A DNA stretch of 64,000 nt from Barthelona sp. PCE. Lineage: Eukaryota; Metamonada: BaSk clade. Of the stretch, positions 18,739-27,778 are shown in pieces (position 1 is the first letter of the stretch; the number at the start of each line of letters is the position of its first letter). The notes below the pieces were generated by a model. That model worked only from the letters and a program-made list of their open reading frames with translations. It did no database searches and was not told where the DNA came from. The position numbers and the translations under genes are program-made. The stretch lies in assembly GCA_040285745.1 (NCBI GenBank), contig JAUFOR010000002.1:992001-1056000 (forward strand). Reading direction: 5' to 3'.

Positions 18739-19266
18739 ATGTCAACGAAAATTCAGTTCATTGAACATGTTAATGATGATTTAAAAAAAATCTTGAAGCA
18801 CAAGAAAAAGTACGATAAAGTTACTCATGAAGAAGCTTTGTTAAAGAAAATTATGAATGATATCTGTGACGAAATTGAAAAAAGGAACCCAGTTGATGAA
18901 TTGCAAAAAAGTGCTTTAGAATTTTTCAAAAACCATATTGCAACCATGGAACCTGGCAATCGTGATGGTTTTTTACCAAGATCAGCAGTTACTCCATTTG
19001 GAAAGAATACCACCAAGCAAAGTCAAATTGGTTTGATTTATGTGGATTCCCGTGATTTCCATATAATAGCTGATGATCTCAACTTTTTTGTAACCCAGTT
19101 AGAAGGGCAGAGAAATGACATATTTGAGGGAAAGACGATTGTTAAGAACCTAAACTCAACCAAGATGGCACATTTACGTGATAGGTGTTATTCATGTAGA
19201 AATTACATCAATACAAAACTTATTAACAGATGGGATACGTTTAAAAAAAGTGTAATGAAGGTTTAG
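18739..19266 (+). CDS. N-terminal part of hAT element 1 transposase (first reading frame)
   Basis: A 175-residue, lysine-rich protein ending at TAG 19264-19266. It contains CYSCRNYINTKLINRW near its end but no clear BED zinc finger. The second, overlapping frame lies one base back (-1) and lacks an ATG near its 5' end, so this is best read as the N-terminal part of one transposase of about 1,160 residues, close to the 1,128 residues of the second element. The frames could be joined at the A7 run at 19243-19249. Alternatively it is a separate small protein of the element. Confidence 0.6.
   Translation: MSTKIQFIEHVNDDLKKILKHKKKYDKVTHEEALLKKIMNDICDEIEKRNPVDELQKSALEFFKNHIATMEPGNRDGFLPRSAVTPFGKNTTKQSQIGLIYVDSRDFHIIADDLNFFVTQLEGQRNDIFEGKTIVKNLNSTKMAHLRDRCYSCRNYINTKLINRWDTFKKSVMKV
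19243..19249 (+). other. A7 run at the frame junction of the element 1 transposase
   Basis: The sequence TTTAAAAAAAG ends the first frame and begins the second; a -1 shift here joins them. It is not a perfect tandem slippery heptamer in the upstream frame, but a P-site slip on AAA is possible. A one-base indel in the run is an equally good explanation. Confidence 0.5.
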
Positions 19267-22220
19267 TGGATGAAAAGGACTTCATTTTTTGGATGAAAAG
19301 AATCAGAAATTCTATTAGTTCTAACATGGAATCAACCCATCTCTTCCAGCTTGATGGAAATTATGTGTTATGTAGTGAAAAATGGGAAGAAAAAATGTAT
19401 AAACTATCATTTAGAAAGATATTTGTCCCTGAGAAGTCCATTCCACCAGCTGGATGGCCCCGTACCTCACAATGGAGTCTGATAAACTTGAATATAAAGG
19501 ATAATAATCCGGAAAACAGAACATTACTTAATATAGAGCTTAAGAAACTCTTTATAGTAGGTTTTTGGATTATCATACAAGGTTCTTACGAAGCAATATT
19601 ACCAATCCAAATATCTAAGTATTTAGCAGAGTTAAATATGCATACTTATGTTGAAGCTGAATGTTACAATCAGTCTATTGATGCAATTTCTGATCTTTTA
19701 TGTTTTTCAAAGGCTGTTAAAAGGAAATATCAAATCACATCCCCTAAAAGATCATCCAAAAACATGAAATTGTTGCATTGTGCAGAGCAAGCTCGATATG
19801 TTTATTGCAAACAATTATGCAAGTCTATCGTTGAAGCAGGTCTTCCAGTGCATTTGATGTTGGATAAGTGGACACCTAACACTGTCAAAGATTCAATTAT
19901 GGCGATCATGATTAAGATACCAACTGAAACAAGAAGTTTCAATATTGATCACCCAATATTTTCGAATGCATTATTTATTTCCCATGATGACGTTACACCA
20001 ATTCATTATGGATATATTTTGCCCACTATTCGTAACAAATTTATTCTTTTAGACGTCCATTTTGATATGAAAGGTAAACATAATTACATTTTCAACGCAA
20101 TTATTTCCACTGTTTTCCGCTTTGGATTACATAAGGCTAAGCAGCTTTATTTCATTTCTGATCGTGGATTGCCTGAGTTAAAGGCGTTGAATTTTGTTGA
20201 AGAATATTTTAATGGAATTGGATCTGCAAAAGTTTTAATGGATATAATGATTGATAGCATCGTGAAACGTTATTCAAGTAACACTGATGCTGATCGCTTT
20301 AGTTCGCAGTTCAATGAGCATGATTATTTGGACATTGTATCGAGTACAGAGATTGTTTCAGAAAAAAAATTAAGGGAAATACTTTTGGAACACTACTTGC
20401 ACAATTACAAAGTTCCAGTTTTACCTTTTAATTGTATGTTCCATATGGTAAACAACTTTATCCGCTGCTTTGTACCTGTTATTACAATTGAAACAAGAGG
20501 GAATTACATGAGAGTGGAACCTGGAACTTTTCAAAAACAGTTTACAAAGCTTGTTAATTACTTTTCCATTCAGAAATGTGACATTATTTATAACACTGAA
20601 AGGAACAAATCACTTATACGTCTTATTGATTGTTTTTTGGGTGAATACTTTAACGTTTTAAAAACCCGCTCTGAGCAAGAAGCTGAAGAAAAAGGAATAC
20701 CAATGAAGGAAAAGCCCTACAGAAACATGAGCGCTACTCAAAAAAAAAAGGAAAAGAAAAGATGGAGCAATTCTCTAGAAGATAGAAAGCCTTATAAGTG
20801 GTATAATCGGGTTACCCAGAATAATTTCGATGATTTCTTTGAGGAAACATTGAATTTCAACATTGGATATTATGAAGAATCTGTTTTCGACGAAGCAATT
20901 AGGAGGGTACTTAAAAAAGATGAAAAGAAAGGATGGTACAAGGATTATGCATCGCATACGATTGTTCCAATTTATTTAGAGGATTTATTCGAGCATATTA
21001 GACAGCTTTTCATTGCAAACAAAGAACAGGTTGCCATTTTAAGAAGAGTGCTGCCTGTCTGGTCAAATTTATATGGAAAAACACGAGTCATTTTCCAGTT
21101 GTTTTTTGAGACTCTTTTTGAAGATTCTAGTAAGTTTAATGACAATTTTGCAAAGGCCTTTGCCATTACTGATATCTTTAAGCAGATTGAGAGCATTATT
21201 AACGATCCTGATGGAGATCCGCTTAATACGATTTACTGTTCCTTTACTGAAGATGAGCTGAGATGGGTTCTATTCTTCTGCTTCGTTGTAAGAAGGTTTA
21301 AGAAACTGTCTCTGCTAATTGAACAAGATAGTTTTACACTACAACAAGCAATTATTCAATTTCGTTCAATAATTAGAGATATTCAGGAATACGACATCTC
21401 AATGCCTAATTCTATTCCTATTATCGATAAGGAAGTGCCTGATATCATAGAAGAATCGCCATACTCAGATGGCTTACCCTCTTCTTTACTTACAATTATG
21501 TTTGATAATGTTAATGATACTAATACAATGCATAAAGATAAAGCTACAAGAATTAAGGCGAATCTGAAGCCAAGTTGCGTCAACGACTTGCATATTCATT
21601 CTGCAGTACGCTGTTGCATGCGTGGTTTTGAGGAAATGAAAGTGCAGGATGGTGAAAAAAATGTAATTGGCACTGTCAAATGTGATTCAGGAGCGAGTCT
21701 CGGCCTTCTTGAAGACGTCAAAACCCTTGTTATCACTGCGTTTGCGATGTATTTTGATAGATGTGCTAATAACAAATTTTTTTTCAAACAGTATATCGGA
21801 AGTGCACCCTTTTGGTTTGCAAAAGTTAGTAATAACGCGTTCATTGATTATTTATGCGAAGACCAACCAGAATTCCTTAATACACCCGCTACAACGTGTC
21901 CAGTTGAGCGCGTTTTTTCTCACTATGCATTTTTGGAGAGTCAAATGGGCAAGGCTACTTTACACGCTACTTTACGATTGAAAATGAGGCTCCACCGGTC
22001 ACTACATCATTGGGTGTGTATGGATTCAGCCCGAATATCCGACTATTCTGAACATGTTGACGAATTTAGGTTCAGGGAGTTGGAAGAGCTTGCCAGGAAG
22101 CGAACATCAAGTAATTTGTTTGATAATATAAAATCTGAATTCGATGATGATATACAACATTCTTTACTGCTTGAAAGTGATGATGAAAATGAAAGTGATG
22201 ATGAAAGTGGGTTGGAATAA
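19245..22220 (+). CDS. hAT transposase catalytic and dimerisation region (element 1)
   Basis: Open from just after TAA 19242-19244 to TAA 22218-22220; the first ATG is at 19293. Numbered from codon 19266, hAT motifs appear in order: MLDKWTPNTVKDSIMAIMIK with Asp200; YFISDRGLPELKAL with Asp299; the PFNCMFHMVNNFIRCF block corresponding to the CxxH-LN motif; and CPVERVFSHYAFLESQ with Glu881 in the C-terminal hATC dimerisation region. The D, D and E positions all carry the expected residues, so the core looks intact. A long insertion, about 580 residues, separates the second Asp from the Glu, as usual in hAT enzymes. The tail is acidic (SDDENESDDESGLE). Confidence 0.85.
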   Translation, partial: KKCNEGLVDEKDFIFWMKRIRNSISSNMESTHLFQLDGNYVLCSEKWEEKMYKLSFRKIFVPEKSIPPAGWPRTSQWSLINLNIKDNNPENRTLLNIELKKLFIVGFWIIIQGSYEAILPIQISKYLAELNMHTYVEAECYNQSIDAISDLLCFSKAVKRKYQITSPKRSSKNMKLLHCAEQARYVYCKQLCKSIVEAGLPVHLMLDKWTPNTVKDSIMAIMIKIPTETRSFNIDHPIFSNALFISHDDVTPIHYGYILPTIRNKFILLDVHFDMKGKHNYIFNAIISTVFRFGLHKAKQLYFISDRGLPELKALNFVEEYFNGIGSAKVLMDIMIDSIVKRYSSNTDADRFSSQFNEHDYLDIVSSTEIVSEKKLREILLEHYLHNYKVPVLPFNCMFHMVNNFIRCFVPVITIETRGNYMRVEPGTFQKQFTKLVNYFSIQKCDIIYNTERNKSLIRLIDCFLGEYFNVLKTRSEQEAEEKGIPMKEKPYRNMSATQKKKEKKRWSNSLEDRKPYKWYNRVTQNNFDDFFEETLNFNIGYYEESVFDEAIRRVLKKDEKKGWYKDYASHTIVPIYLEDLFEHIRQLFIANKEQVAILRRVLPVWSNLYGKTRVIFQLFFETLFEDSSKFNDNFAKAFAITDIFKQIESIINDPDGDPLNTIYCSFTEDELRWVLFFCFVVRRFKKLSLLIEQDSFTLQQAIIQFRSIIRDIQEYDISMPNSIPIIDKEVPDIIEESPYSDGLPSSLLTIMFDNVNDTNTMHKDKATRIKANLKPSCVNDLHIHSAVRCCMRGFEEMKVQDGEKNVIGTVKCDSGASLGLLEDVKTLVITAFAMYFDRCANNKFFFKQYIGSAPFWFAKVSNNAFIDYLCEDQPEFLNTPATTCPVERVFSHYAFLESQMGKATLHATLRLKMRLHRSLHHWVCMDSARISDYSEHVDEFRFRELEELARKRTSSNLFDNIKSEFDDDIQHSLLLESDDENESDDESGLE

Positions 22221-22756
22221 TTTGATGGGGTATCATAGCTTTTTCACTTTCATGTTTGGAGGATCCAATTTTACTATTACTTGAACAATTGAATAGTATT
22301 TTATCTTCATGTGTTTTGACAATAATTGCACACCATATTCGATTCGAGTATATGTTGAAAATCCGTTTGACCTGTATCATTACCATTTGCAATGATAAAA
22401 CTCGCTGTAAACTCATTTGAATTTTTTCCTCCCTTTTACGTTTTTGCCATTCAACATTTACCATTGTAGGTTGGAGGATTTTGCACCGGGGCTATGTTTG
22501 TTGAGATGACGCATTGATTTTAGCATTCCGCATCATTTTTTCATAAAAATTTTTGTTTAAGAATTTACACAGTCTACGAAGTATGATCTATGATGGCAAG
22601 TTGATCTCATGTTGCCGAACTACACTTTTTTGTTCTTACAGTGTAAGCACAAAGAAAAAAAGTTGGAAATGTTTTCACCACAAGTAAAGAGAGTTTGTTA
22701 ATATAAACACCATATTCAATCTAACAGCAGTTTTTAGCTACTGTACAGAAACTACC
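22221..22756. other. 3' noncoding part of hAT element 1
   Basis: About 536 AT-rich bases between the transposase stop and the right inverted repeat. I see no convincing gene or tandem repeat. Confidence 0.5.
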
Positions 22757-22774
22757 AGCATTTGTGCATCCTTA
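22757..22774 (-). repeat. Right terminal inverted repeat of hAT element 1
   Basis: Exact 18-bp reverse complement of 18529-18546. Confidence 0.8.
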
Positions 22775-22781
22775 CATTACA
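22775..22781. repeat. Right target-site duplication of hAT element 1
   Basis: CATTACA, identical to 18522-18528, abutting the right inverted repeat. Confidence 0.8.
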
Positions 22782-24124
22782 ACTTTTTTATTGTTTGCAC
22801 TTTAAAGCTTTGACTTCGAGATATTGTATCGATTCTTCATCAGAAATCCTAAAATTAGCTGATTTAACGTATATAAAGAAGCAATATGTATATCGAGCAT
22901 TTTTTATGGATGTAAGTGAATGAATAATTTTTAATTACACCATAATAATGCATATTATACTAATAATATTCCATAAAATGAGAAGAAAAAAAATCTGAGT
23001 ACCATTACTACATTTAGTTTATTGTAATATAAACCATTTAAATACTTCTCAATTGATTTTGCTTACCTCCTTAATGTTTTTTGATTGCCTAATAAAAATT
23101 TTCTCAACGTTTACTTTATGTACAGATTTTTAAAAGATACAATCATTCATTGTACAAATAATTGTCTGTCAAATATACTTTTTATTAATGAATATAGGCA
23201 ATATATTAAAAGTGCAATTGAAAGAAATTTTCAGGAATGTTTTATCGATAATCCATTCACTATTCTCTCAATATAATCTGCCCACTATATCAAATCAATG
23301 TGTATGGATCAGGAAAAATGTTCCACCCTGTTTAATAAAAAAAGTTGATCAAACCCGGTATTAGACAATACATGACCAGAACATGGATTAAACACGAATC
23401 GAATATCTGTGAACGAGAGTACTGCAACTGTTAACAGATTGTACTTTGTGTAATTGTTTATGATATTAACCTTCTTTTGCCTGCACAAATCGCAACCTTC
23501 ATTAATACAGTTGATTGCAAGCAATGGTCATAAACACAAGCAGAAAAAAGCAAATAGTTGCTTTAGTGATATTGAAATATAGATTCACAGGCATTCATCT
23601 TTCTTGTTTTTAAGCGTATAGAACATGATATATAGACATTATACAGTACGATAAACTGCATGGAATGGATAAAACTGCATCAAAAAGATAACTTTTTTTT
23701 TTTCTCCTAATCGTTTTATATTACAGTATTTTTATGTGATTTCAGTGCATCTTTGATGGTTTTTAGGCCATATCTCGACTTTTGTTAAGGTTGAAGTTTG
23801 TAGTTATAGAATTTCAAGATTTATTTCTTGTTAAAGGTGAATCGGATAATGAAAATTCGCTGAACTTCCAAAATTTATTTAAAATTTATATCAGAGATGT
23901 AGGTTTGATTCCTACTTCGCCTATAAAATTTTTATTTTTTTTTCCACTCAGTAGCAAAGTTTTTTTAGACAAAGAATACTTGAAACTGTATCTCAACGCT
24001 TCTAAATTGAACTCTAAAGTGATAAAAAATGAAGATCTGATGTTGTTTTTTTTGCAACTTTTTGTTGAATGATGGAAGCATGTGGTTGACGGAACTCATG
24101 GCAGAGTGAATCTGTGACTCATGA
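22782..24124. other. AT-rich gene-free stretch between the two hAT elements
   Basis: About 1.34 kb with many T- and A-runs and no reading frame I trust; the short frames inside have no homology signal, no ATG-proximal promoter motif and biased low-complexity translation. It may be the 5' noncoding part of the second hAT element or older decayed element DNA. I could not find the second element's left inverted repeat here. Confidence 0.5.
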
Positions 24125-27100
24125 ATGTGCTGTCCGAATTACGTCCTTTATCGTACATTCCGGATTTCTCTTTTTTACTATTTTTATGGGGTGGGATCTC
24201 AATTACCCGACCTCGATCTTAGGAACCATGATCAACCACCCCATAAAGTGGGTAGTGTAAAAACTGTAACAAACAAAGTAACGATTTGGAGTTCAGAAGT
24301 CAAAAATTCAATGTTATTACTATTCCATGAATTTAATGCTTCTAAGTACGCGTTATTAAATCACAAAGAGCTTTTGGATACTTATAACAAGATATCCAAC
24401 AAAGAAAATATCAAGATCCATCTGGTTCAGGATTCAATATTTCCACTTCTTTTCAAGCAATTATCACGGCAAAATCAGCAAATCACTCTGATGAAGGTAT
24501 CACCAGCTAAAGTTAATGCTGGTAGGGGCTTTGCTTTGCCATTTGTATTTTTAGCTATGGATAAAAGTTTGAAGAACATTAGATCTGAATACGGTCCAGG
24601 TTCTGAGATGGCTTTCAGGGATTACACAACATATTACGGTGAGGTTGTGCACCCTTACATTCTGGAAACCATTTTTAACTCTGCTTATGTTCAAGCAGCA
24701 AACAATTCAGAAAACGTAACTCTTTTTATGGAATTTGATCTGTCAAGCGATGTACGCAAAGATGATGCACTTATTATGTTGAAGGTACCAACCGATCTGG
24801 AACTTGTTTGGGTCGAGCATCCATTTTTGGAGAGCTCTACGAAAATGTACACAAAAAAGCATTTAATAATCACACTAGAGCAATATTTGGATTCTTTAAA
24901 AGGTAAGTTTATCATCTTTGATATATTTTCAACCGAGTTCACTGTTTCCCACGCAACTGAAGTTGTTATTAATCCTCTTGATTACCCAGATTTCACTGTG
25001 CGTAATTTTGTAGTACCTGAAATCAGCAAGGCGGAATACAAACGTGCTCAGGATCTGTGCGAACAGTTTTTGTCTCGGCTTAAAAAATACAAAATCATCC
25101 AGTCATATTCAATCATCGAGAGGAAAAACAGGGATCGCTGGTGCTTAGAAGATGTTATTATTGACATGGGTGATTCTGAAGTTAAGATTGTTGTTGGAAC
25201 TGATAATGGCACGCCAGAACAGCTCGCCTTTCAAAAGATATGTGATGCATGCTCGTCAATATCACGAGTTCCATGTGTTTGTCATGTTTTAAATAAGATT
25301 ATGGCAAAAACCAGTGGGTTTGAGTTCTTTCCTAGTCATATTCAGCATCAATCCTACAGTCCTCCTTATTTTGATAGTTTTAATTCGTTGAGAGTCTCCA
25401 ATGAAACCGTCACTATGGATATCATCGATCAAGTTTCACAAAATCCATTTGTTGAAGCGTTGTTTAAGAAGCTAGATTTATCAAATTTATTCACCAACCG
25501 TACCATTTCACGTTCTGCTGCTGCTCGACTTAACAGCGTTGTTTCTCTCCATGAAACTCATCCAATCTTTGCACTTTCTGAACCTGCAGCAGAGAATGAG
25601 AGTGTTACAGATGATATTTCTGGTGCAACTATCAACAATTTAACAGAAGAATGGATCGAGTCATTTGTTCATTCTGACAGTGATGTGGTTGAAGGTGGTT
25701 TGATTTCTGACGATAAGCTCATGTTTACCTTTGCATATACATCATTTCACGAATGTCAACACCTTGAAAACTTGTTAAGTCAGCGCAATGCTTGCCTGTT
25801 AGGCGTTGATTTGACCTTAAGTAACTCTCTTTCAAATGATGCCTATCGTTTCAATGTACTTGAGCATTATACTGAATTCATTGATCATCTTGCCATGATT
25901 TCTTTAGAGAAATATGCAAAAATGTTGGATGATCAGCAGAAATCTCTCGCCAATTTTTCAAAGATACAGACGCTGTTAACAGTTGATACTATGCGTGTGT
26001 TTTATAAATACCATACAGTCTGGTGTGAAGTAACGGGAAGATCCATATCTCTTTCGAATGTTCGTTGGGATACACTGGAATGGATTTATGATGTATTGTG
26101 TGGTGGACTGTACATGGACATCCCCAAGATACTATTTTTACCTGAGGGAACAGAAACAATTCCTGATGATTTTGCAATAACATGGTCTCATTTTGATATC
26201 ACTGATATGATTCTTCGTCTGAAGTACCACGAAGGTAAGGATTTGGAGATTAAGCGGATGTTAAAGAGCAATAATACTGTTTGTGACGAGGATCATTATC
26301 GGCATTTTCTTTCTCCTTTTTATGAGGCCATGAAGGATGGGAATAAGCAGCCTCATGGATTTTCTCTGGGCCCTGATATGTGGGTATTGGCAAGGAATTA
26401 TTTTTCTACTTATTCTCGTATGATCTTCATTCAACGTATGAGCAGTAAGAATGATTTTTCAGTTTTACAATCATATTTCCAAGTTTCCATTCTTTTGCAT
26501 GAATTGCGAAAGTGGCGCTCAGATTTAAGAATAGAAAATGCAACAAGCCTTGCTACAATATACCATGATGGTCTTTTTGAGTATGTTCGTCATTATTTTT
26601 GCAAATTCCTCATCATGCCCGAACCTTTAGTGGCTTTTCTTCTCTCAGATTTAAGCACTGTTGAGCTCCAGGATCATAATAAGGAGGTTAAAGATATCAC
26701 AAATGATAAACCCAGAAAGAGTTGTTTGAAGGAAGAATTATACCAACTGTATGTTGATGCAAAGATACCCAATATTAACAGAGGAGGTTTAGTTAAGGTT
26801 ACAGACAGGGAACTTGTAAGACTAAAAGGTATGATGGTTTTTTCATTTTTGCCCACCAAGTTCAAGCGCTGTGGAAGTGAATGTCCCGCATTACATCTTA
26901 TTAGTGATCACGTTTATGTTAATATGGCAAAAGATTTTAATGATCCTTTGTTGTATAGAGGGTTAGTGGGGTATATAATTTCGATTCTTTGTACCAATTA
27001 CTATTTAGACTTTTCACCATCCAATGAAGATCGAAAGAAGGTCGTAATGCGCTATACACCAGAAGTGGAACCCCAAACAATTGTATTACCATTATCGACA

Positions 27101-27511
27101 GGCTTTCTCAGTCCTAGTCGCCGTTCTTCCAATCGTATGGAGAGTGAACTATCTCCAAGTGCCCAAAGTGTGCATGAGCCCCCTTTAAGTGCTCAAAGGG
27201 TGGCCGATGAGTTCGATTTCAGTGATACAGGAATTAGAGAAAGAGATGTTCGTGCAGCACTTGTTCATGGCCACACCCACGAATCTGTGGAGGGTTTACC
27301 CGGTTTCCGAGCTATAATTAGACAATATAGCAGTGCATCTGCCAGCAATTCTGGAGTTGAGCATGGATTTTCTAAGGTAAAAGGACTGGATTCCAAGATT
27401 CGAGTCAGATTAACAACTCGTACACGTTTTAATTGGACTTTATTAAATGAAGCTTCTGCAGTCCCAAGGATTACGTATGATGAACTGAAAGAAATAGTGA
27501 AGACTATCTAA
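24125..27511 (+). CDS. hAT-superfamily transposase, intact reading frame (element 2)
   Basis: An uninterrupted 1128-residue frame from ATG 24125. Motifs parallel those of element 1: FMEFDLSSDVRKDDALIMLK with Asp205, where the usual D-x-W tryptophan is missing; VVGTDNGTPEQLAFQKI with Asp360; SRVPCVCHVLNKIM as the CxxH-LN motif; and SNSGVEHGFSKVKGLDS with Glu1079 in the hATC region, 50 residues from the end. The first block aligns with element 1 but overall similarity is low, so this is a separate lineage. The first 60 residues are unusual and hydrophobic, and the next in-frame ATG is codon 63, so the true start is uncertain. Element ends were not found. Confidence 0.75.
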   Translation: MCCPNYVLYRTFRISLFYYFYGVGSQLPDLDLRNHDQPPHKVGSVKTVTNKVTIWSSEVKNSMLLLFHEFNASKYALLNHKELLDTYNKISNKENIKIHLVQDSIFPLLFKQLSRQNQQITLMKVSPAKVNAGRGFALPFVFLAMDKSLKNIRSEYGPGSEMAFRDYTTYYGEVVHPYILETIFNSAYVQAANNSENVTLFMEFDLSSDVRKDDALIMLKVPTDLELVWVEHPFLESSTKMYTKKHLIITLEQYLDSLKGKFIIFDIFSTEFTVSHATEVVINPLDYPDFTVRNFVVPEISKAEYKRAQDLCEQFLSRLKKYKIIQSYSIIERKNRDRWCLEDVIIDMGDSEVKIVVGTDNGTPEQLAFQKICDACSSISRVPCVCHVLNKIMAKTSGFEFFPSHIQHQSYSPPYFDSFNSLRVSNETVTMDIIDQVSQNPFVEALFKKLDLSNLFTNRTISRSAAARLNSVVSLHETHPIFALSEPAAENESVTDDISGATINNLTEEWIESFVHSDSDVVEGGLISDDKLMFTFAYTSFHECQHLENLLSQRNACLLGVDLTLSNSLSNDAYRFNVLEHYTEFIDHLAMISLEKYAKMLDDQQKSLANFSKIQTLLTVDTMRVFYKYHTVWCEVTGRSISLSNVRWDTLEWIYDVLCGGLYMDIPKILFLPEGTETIPDDFAITWSHFDITDMILRLKYHEGKDLEIKRMLKSNNTVCDEDHYRHFLSPFYEAMKDGNKQPHGFSLGPDMWVLARNYFSTYSRMIFIQRMSSKNDFSVLQSYFQVSILLHELRKWRSDLRIENATSLATIYHDGLFEYVRHYFCKFLIMPEPLVAFLLSDLSTVELQDHNKEVKDITNDKPRKSCLKEELYQLYVDAKIPNINRGGLVKVTDRELVRLKGMMVFSFLPTKFKRCGSECPALHLISDHVYVNMAKDFNDPLLYRGLVGYIISILCTNYYLDFSPSNEDRKKVVMRYTPEVEPQTIVLPLSTGFLSPSRRSSNRMESELSPSAQSVHEPPLSAQRVADEFDFSDTGIRERDVRAALVHGHTHESVEGLPGFRAIIRQYSSASASNSGVEHGFSKVKGLDSKIRVRLTTRTRFNWTLLNEASAVPRITYDELKEIVKTI

Positions 27512-27778
27512 ATTCAATTTTTTCATTTTTATGATGGAGAAAAAGCATTTTTGTGGATTTATTGTGAGTTATTTGGTTCACAAGGTACATGAAAGCTTTC
27601 ACATGTATTTCTGAGCACTCTAATATTTTAATATGTTTGTAAATTTGTACTGAAATTCCCCCAATAAAACCGGAATTACACTTTTACAATGTTTATATCT
27701 GGGATCCGTCTCTTCATGTCGTCAACCTTTCGACCCACCGTGTTCAGTATACCTACGGTTTAGTCAAACATAAATGAT

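Larger units (their letters stand above)
18529..22774 (+). mobile_element. hAT-superfamily DNA transposon, apparently full length (element 1)
   Basis: A 4,246-bp element bounded by a perfect 18-bp terminal inverted repeat (TAAGGATGCACAAATGCT at the left, its reverse complement at the right) and flanked by a perfect 7-bp direct repeat CATTACA. It carries two rightward reading frames that together span a hAT transposase with the conserved D, D and E residues. hAT elements normally duplicate 8 bp, so 7 bp is slightly atypical. About 190 bp of noncoding DNA precede the first frame and 554 bp follow the second. The interior is AT-richer than neighbouring host genes. The intact repeats suggest recent insertion. 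Confidence 0.85.

Noticed and set aside
18507-18802. Direct repeat of A8 followed by TCTTGAAGCA just outside and inside element 1
   Set aside because: Half of the match is a poly-A run and the inside copy is coding; it does not border the element and is plausibly coincidence.
23085-23276. Short frame in the AT-rich stretch
   Set aside because: No ATG at its 5' end that is supported by a promoter, no recognisable sequence, and length is compatible with chance.
23782-24072. 96-codon frame upstream of the second hAT transposase
   Set aside because: Starts at TTG, is Phe/Leu/Lys-rich as expected of AT-rich DNA, and is not in frame with the transposase.
24080-27740. GGTTGACG near 24085 and its reverse complement near 27722 as inverted repeats of the second element
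   Set aside because: An 8-base match is expected many times by chance in this window, and there is no flanking target duplication.
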